Source: Dehalococcoidia bacterium UBA2979
Lineage (GTDB): Bacteria; Chloroflexota; Dehalococcoidia; UBA2979
Direction: 5' to 3'
Length of the DNA: 7,075 nt
NCBI GenBank assembly: GCA_002348225.1
Contig: DEAP01000003.1
Coordinates: 1 to 7,075 of the forward strand
This document shows, one piece after another, positions 4,878 through 7,075 of the stretch (positions are counted from its first letter, which is position 1; each line of letters starts with the position of its first letter). Under the pieces are notes generated by a model. The model searched no databases, had not been told where the DNA came from, and saw nothing but the letters and a program-made list of their open reading frames with translations. A program made the translations under genes and the position numbers.

Positions 4878-6761
4878 CTAAATGCTGACGTCCTGAAACT
4901 GCAGCTGACTTAGCGTGTAGTAAACATCTTTGTTGGCCATCAATTGATCGTGAGTGCCGATTTCCTTCACTCTCCCATTTTTTAATACCAAAATGCGATC
5001 TGCCTCCTGGATAGTTTTTAGACGATGGGCGATCAAAATGGACGTCCTACCTTTCATGATAGTTTTCAGCGCACTTTGAATGATCTCTTCGGTTTCTGTG
5101 TCGATGCTCGCTGTTGCTTCGTCCAGAACCAGTATTTCTGGATCGGCTGCAAGCACTCTTGCGAACGCCAAAAGCTGTCTTTGGCCTTGTGAGAGGTTTT
5201 GTCCTCTCTCGACCAACTCGGTTTGATAACTCTCTGGAAGGCTCTCTATGAAATTGTCGGCGTTGACAGCGCGAGCAGCCTCGATCCCCCGTTCGTCGCT
5301 GATGTTAGGGTTGCCTAAGGTGATGTTGTCTAAAATCGTACCGGAAAAGATGTGAAAATCTTGCATTACCACTCCGATTCTCTGTCGGAGATCCTTAGAA
5401 TCCAGGTCGAGTAGATCAACACCATCAAGAAAGATCGTCCCTCTCTGGAAATTGTAGAAACGACCGAGAAGCCTGATAAGAGTGCTTTTGCCTGATCCAG
5501 TGGGTCCCACAACTGCCAGTTTCTCGCCGGCCGCTATTTTGAGCGATATATCCTTAAGTACGGGGAGCTCATCGTCATACGAGAAACTTAGGTTTTTGAA
5601 TTCGATCTCACCCGCAGTTCGCTGACGTAGCTCAACTGGTTTAACGGGCTCATCGACGCTCTCGTCCCAATCTAGTGCTTGAAATATTCTCTCCGCGCTC
5701 GCCATGGCTCGAAACAATATGTTGTATTGGTGCCCCAACACCCTTATAGGCTGGATAAACATATCGATGAAATAGGTAAATAAGATGACGCTTCCCAGTG
5801 AGACCGATTCTTGCAAAGCGGCGCCGCCGCCAACCCAAATGATTACAGCTAGAGCCAGATTGACCATGTTGTCCATGAATGCGCCGTAAGTAGACTCAAG
5901 GTTAACTGCATGGAATTCATGTTTTCGGTTGCCATTGTTAATACCCTCATAGACATTGAGGTTAAAGTTTTCCCTGTTTGATAGTTGGACGACCTGCATG
6001 CCGGATAGATTTTCTTGAAGATTTTGATTCAGTTGAGACACTGTATTTCGGATCAATCGATAGACTTTCCTGGTTGCCTGACGAAAAAAATAGGTAACCA
6101 TGACGAAAAGCGGTATTGCGCCTAATAGATACAACGTTAACTCTGCGTTGATCGCGAACATCACAAAGAGCGCGATAAAGAAGGGTACGAATTGACCAAT
6201 CAGTGCACCTAATCCCATGAGGAGTTCAATGAGAGCCTGAACGTCATTAGTTATCCTGGTCATTACTCGACCAATAGCTACGCGGTCGTAAAAAGAGGAC
6301 GGGCGAAGTTCCATATGCGCAAAAAGGTCTTGTCGCATATCTCTCAAGGAGAATAAAACAACGCTCGCAAGCTTCACGCGATGAAAATGGTAGAGCGTGT
6401 GACAGATCAGAATAAAAATAGCGTAAATGCAGCATGCTGCACTCACTTCGGATATCCCGCCTAATTTGGAAACCCATTGGGTTAAAGCCAGTAATCCGAA
6501 ATCTGGGATTAGAGCGTTGGGGGTATCCATCAGAATCCCATCAACGACTACTCTCGATAAAAGAACAGGAAGTAAGACAGCTAGTGCCGAGGCGAACAGT
6601 ACGAGAACAATGCTGATAATCGCTGCTTGTTTGTGAGGTTTCACCCAGCCAGCAATTCGCTTTAGATATTGCAGATTCATCGCCTGGCCTTCGATGTCCG
6701 CCTCGAATACGGAGTGATCGCGTTTGGCCTGATCATTATTTATTGTCGCTGGGATATTCAT
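4878..6761 (-). CDS. ABC exporter half-transporter, catalytically intact subunit of a heterodimer
   Basis: A 627-residue inner-membrane protein: a six-helix exporter membrane domain (helices near 48-68, 108-127, 186-205, 208-226, 296-316 and 322-338) fused to a C-terminal ATPase domain (about 385-620). ATPase motifs in order are A-loop Y395, Walker A GPTGSGKST (419-427), Q-loop Q467, signature LSQGQ (523-527), Walker B ILVLD with catalytic E548, D-loop SIDT (552-555) and H-loop H579. A polar N-terminal extension of about 28 residues precedes the first conserved segment; Met28 is an alternative start. The ATG overlaps the previous stop as ATGA with no strong ribosome-binding site, implying translational coupling. 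LSQGQ instead of LSGGQ fits the subunit that contributes its signature motif to a degenerate site, as in TM287/288 (from memory). It probably exports a lipid, drug or peptide; the substrate is unknown. Confidence 0.93.
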   Translation of the reverse strand: MNIPATINNDQAKRDHSVFEADIEGQAMNLQYLKRIAGWVKPHKQAAIISIVLVLFASALAVLLPVLLSRVVVDGILMDTPNALIPDFGLLALTQWVSKLGGISEVSAACCIYAIFILICHTLYHFHRVKLASVVLFSLRDMRQDLFAHMELRPSSFYDRVAIGRVMTRITNDVQALIELLMGLGALIGQFVPFFIALFVMFAINAELTLYLLGAIPLFVMVTYFFRQATRKVYRLIRNTVSQLNQNLQENLSGMQVVQLSNRENFNLNVYEGINNGNRKHEFHAVNLESTYGAFMDNMVNLALAVIIWVGGGAALQESVSLGSVILFTYFIDMFIQPIRVLGHQYNILFRAMASAERIFQALDWDESVDEPVKPVELRQRTAGEIEFKNLSFSYDDELPVLKDISLKIAAGEKLAVVGPTGSGKSTLIRLLGRFYNFQRGTIFLDGVDLLDLDSKDLRQRIGVVMQDFHIFSGTILDNITLGNPNISDERGIEAARAVNADNFIESLPESYQTELVERGQNLSQGQRQLLAFARVLAADPEILVLDEATASIDTETEEIIQSALKTIMKGRTSILIAHRLKTIQEADRILVLKNGRVKEIGTHDQLMANKDVYYTLSQLQFQDVSI

Positions 6762-7075
6762 ATCGCGTCTTTGTTGCTCGACTCACTGACCAGGTTTCTT
6801 TGGGAGTACTCGAGCTCCGCATAGAATCCGCCTTGTTGTAGTAATTCTTCATGCGTACCGATCTCCTGAATCTCTCCTTTATCCAGGACTAAGATGCGAT
6901 CAGCATGCCTAGCTGTAGATACCCGATGACTCACAAGAAGGGTGGTGCTGTTATTTCGAACTCGTTTCAATCCGGCGAGGATTCGTTCTTCTGTTTCGGT
7001 ATCCACTGCAGAAAAGCAATCATCGAGTATGAGAATGGGCGACTCTCGTATGAGCCCCCGCGCAAGCGCGGTTCT
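6758..7075 (-). CDS. ABC exporter half-transporter, 3' end, degenerate subunit
   Basis: The C-terminal 105 residues of an ABC ATPase domain; the frame is open through the right edge, so the gene begins outside the window. The visible part starts in RTALARGLI, just after the signature motif. Walker B is ILILDD (plus 7019-7036): the second Asp (codon 7019-7021) stands where the catalytic glutamate should be. SAVDTETEE (D-loop) and H50 in VSHRVST (H-loop) follow, numbering from the edge, and the protein ends in a polar tail. A GTG at 7004-7006 in the middle of the D-loop is not a real start. The Glu-to-Asp change is characteristic of the non-hydrolysing half of heterodimeric exporters such as BmrC or TM287 (from memory), and the adjacent intact half-transporter, overlapping by four bases, is the expected partner. 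Confidence 0.92.
   Translation of the reverse strand, partial: RTALARGLIRESPILILDDCFSAVDTETEERILAGLKRVRNNSTTLLVSHRVSTARHADRILVLDKGEIQEIGTHEELLQQGGFYAELEYSQRNLVSESSNKDAI

Noticed and set aside
4867..4900. Possible terminator after the intact ABC gene (run of six T on the minus strand just past the stop)
   Set aside because: Only three- to five-base stems with unsuitable loops precede or flank the T-run, so a factor-independent terminator is not supported.
6758..7006. An 82-residue stand-alone gene starting at GTG 7004-7006
   Set aside because: The same frame continues to the window edge and encodes Walker B and part of the helical region upstream of it; it is the end of a truncated ABC gene.
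1..7075. Defence system, mobile element or CRISPR-like structure
   Set aside because: No nuclease, recombinase, transposase, toxin-antitoxin pair, terminal repeats or repeat-spacer pattern is visible on either strand.

Overview
The window looks like chromosomal DNA of a Gram-negative bacterium. A marine or aquatic gammaproteobacterium is a reasonable guess, but this is inference from gene content: non-haem iron dioxygenases of the phytanoyl-CoA type, an exported dienelactone-hydrolase-like enzyme and purine-rich Shine-Dalgarno sites. No rRNA, tRNA, insertion sequence, phage gene or CRISPR array was seen. Genes are tightly packed; the longest gap is about 120 bases, so no stretch over 300 bases lacks a gene.

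Left part (1-2637): a 5'-truncated PhyH-family dioxygenase on the plus strand meets a second, clearly different PhyH-family dioxygenase on the minus strand, tail to tail with 10 bases between the stops. The second dioxygenase is divergent from a Gfo/Idh/MocA-family NAD(P)-dependent oxidoreductase. The 117-base divergent region contains an 8-base palindrome (AGTATACT) that supplies a -10-like hexamer on both strands. Oxygenases beside a sugar/diol dehydrogenase suggest small-molecule oxidation, but the substrate cannot be read from the sequence.

Middle part (2735-3957): a compact plus-strand run of three membrane-protein genes, each 10 bases from the next. Two are paralogous four-helix membrane proteins that share H-x14-D-L-R-[IL]-L-G-L and a late [TS]-G-R motif (they resemble the DUF6644 type, named from memory). 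Both start at TTG. The third is a 49-residue, single-helix protein with a good ribosome-binding site and two cysteines in its predicted outward tail. This is the least explained part of the window.

Right part (3977-7075): a minus-strand series. The 3' end of one ABC exporter half-transporter has Asp in place of the catalytic Glu after Walker B. It overlaps by four bases (ATGA) a complete second half-transporter with an intact catalytic Glu. This is the architecture of a heterodimeric ABC exporter with one degenerate ATP site. A signal-peptide-bearing dienelactone hydrolase follows 67 bases downstream, possibly with its own promoter.

Nothing here amounts to a clear new multi-gene system. The best candidate for something undescribed is the three-gene membrane module at 2735-3957.
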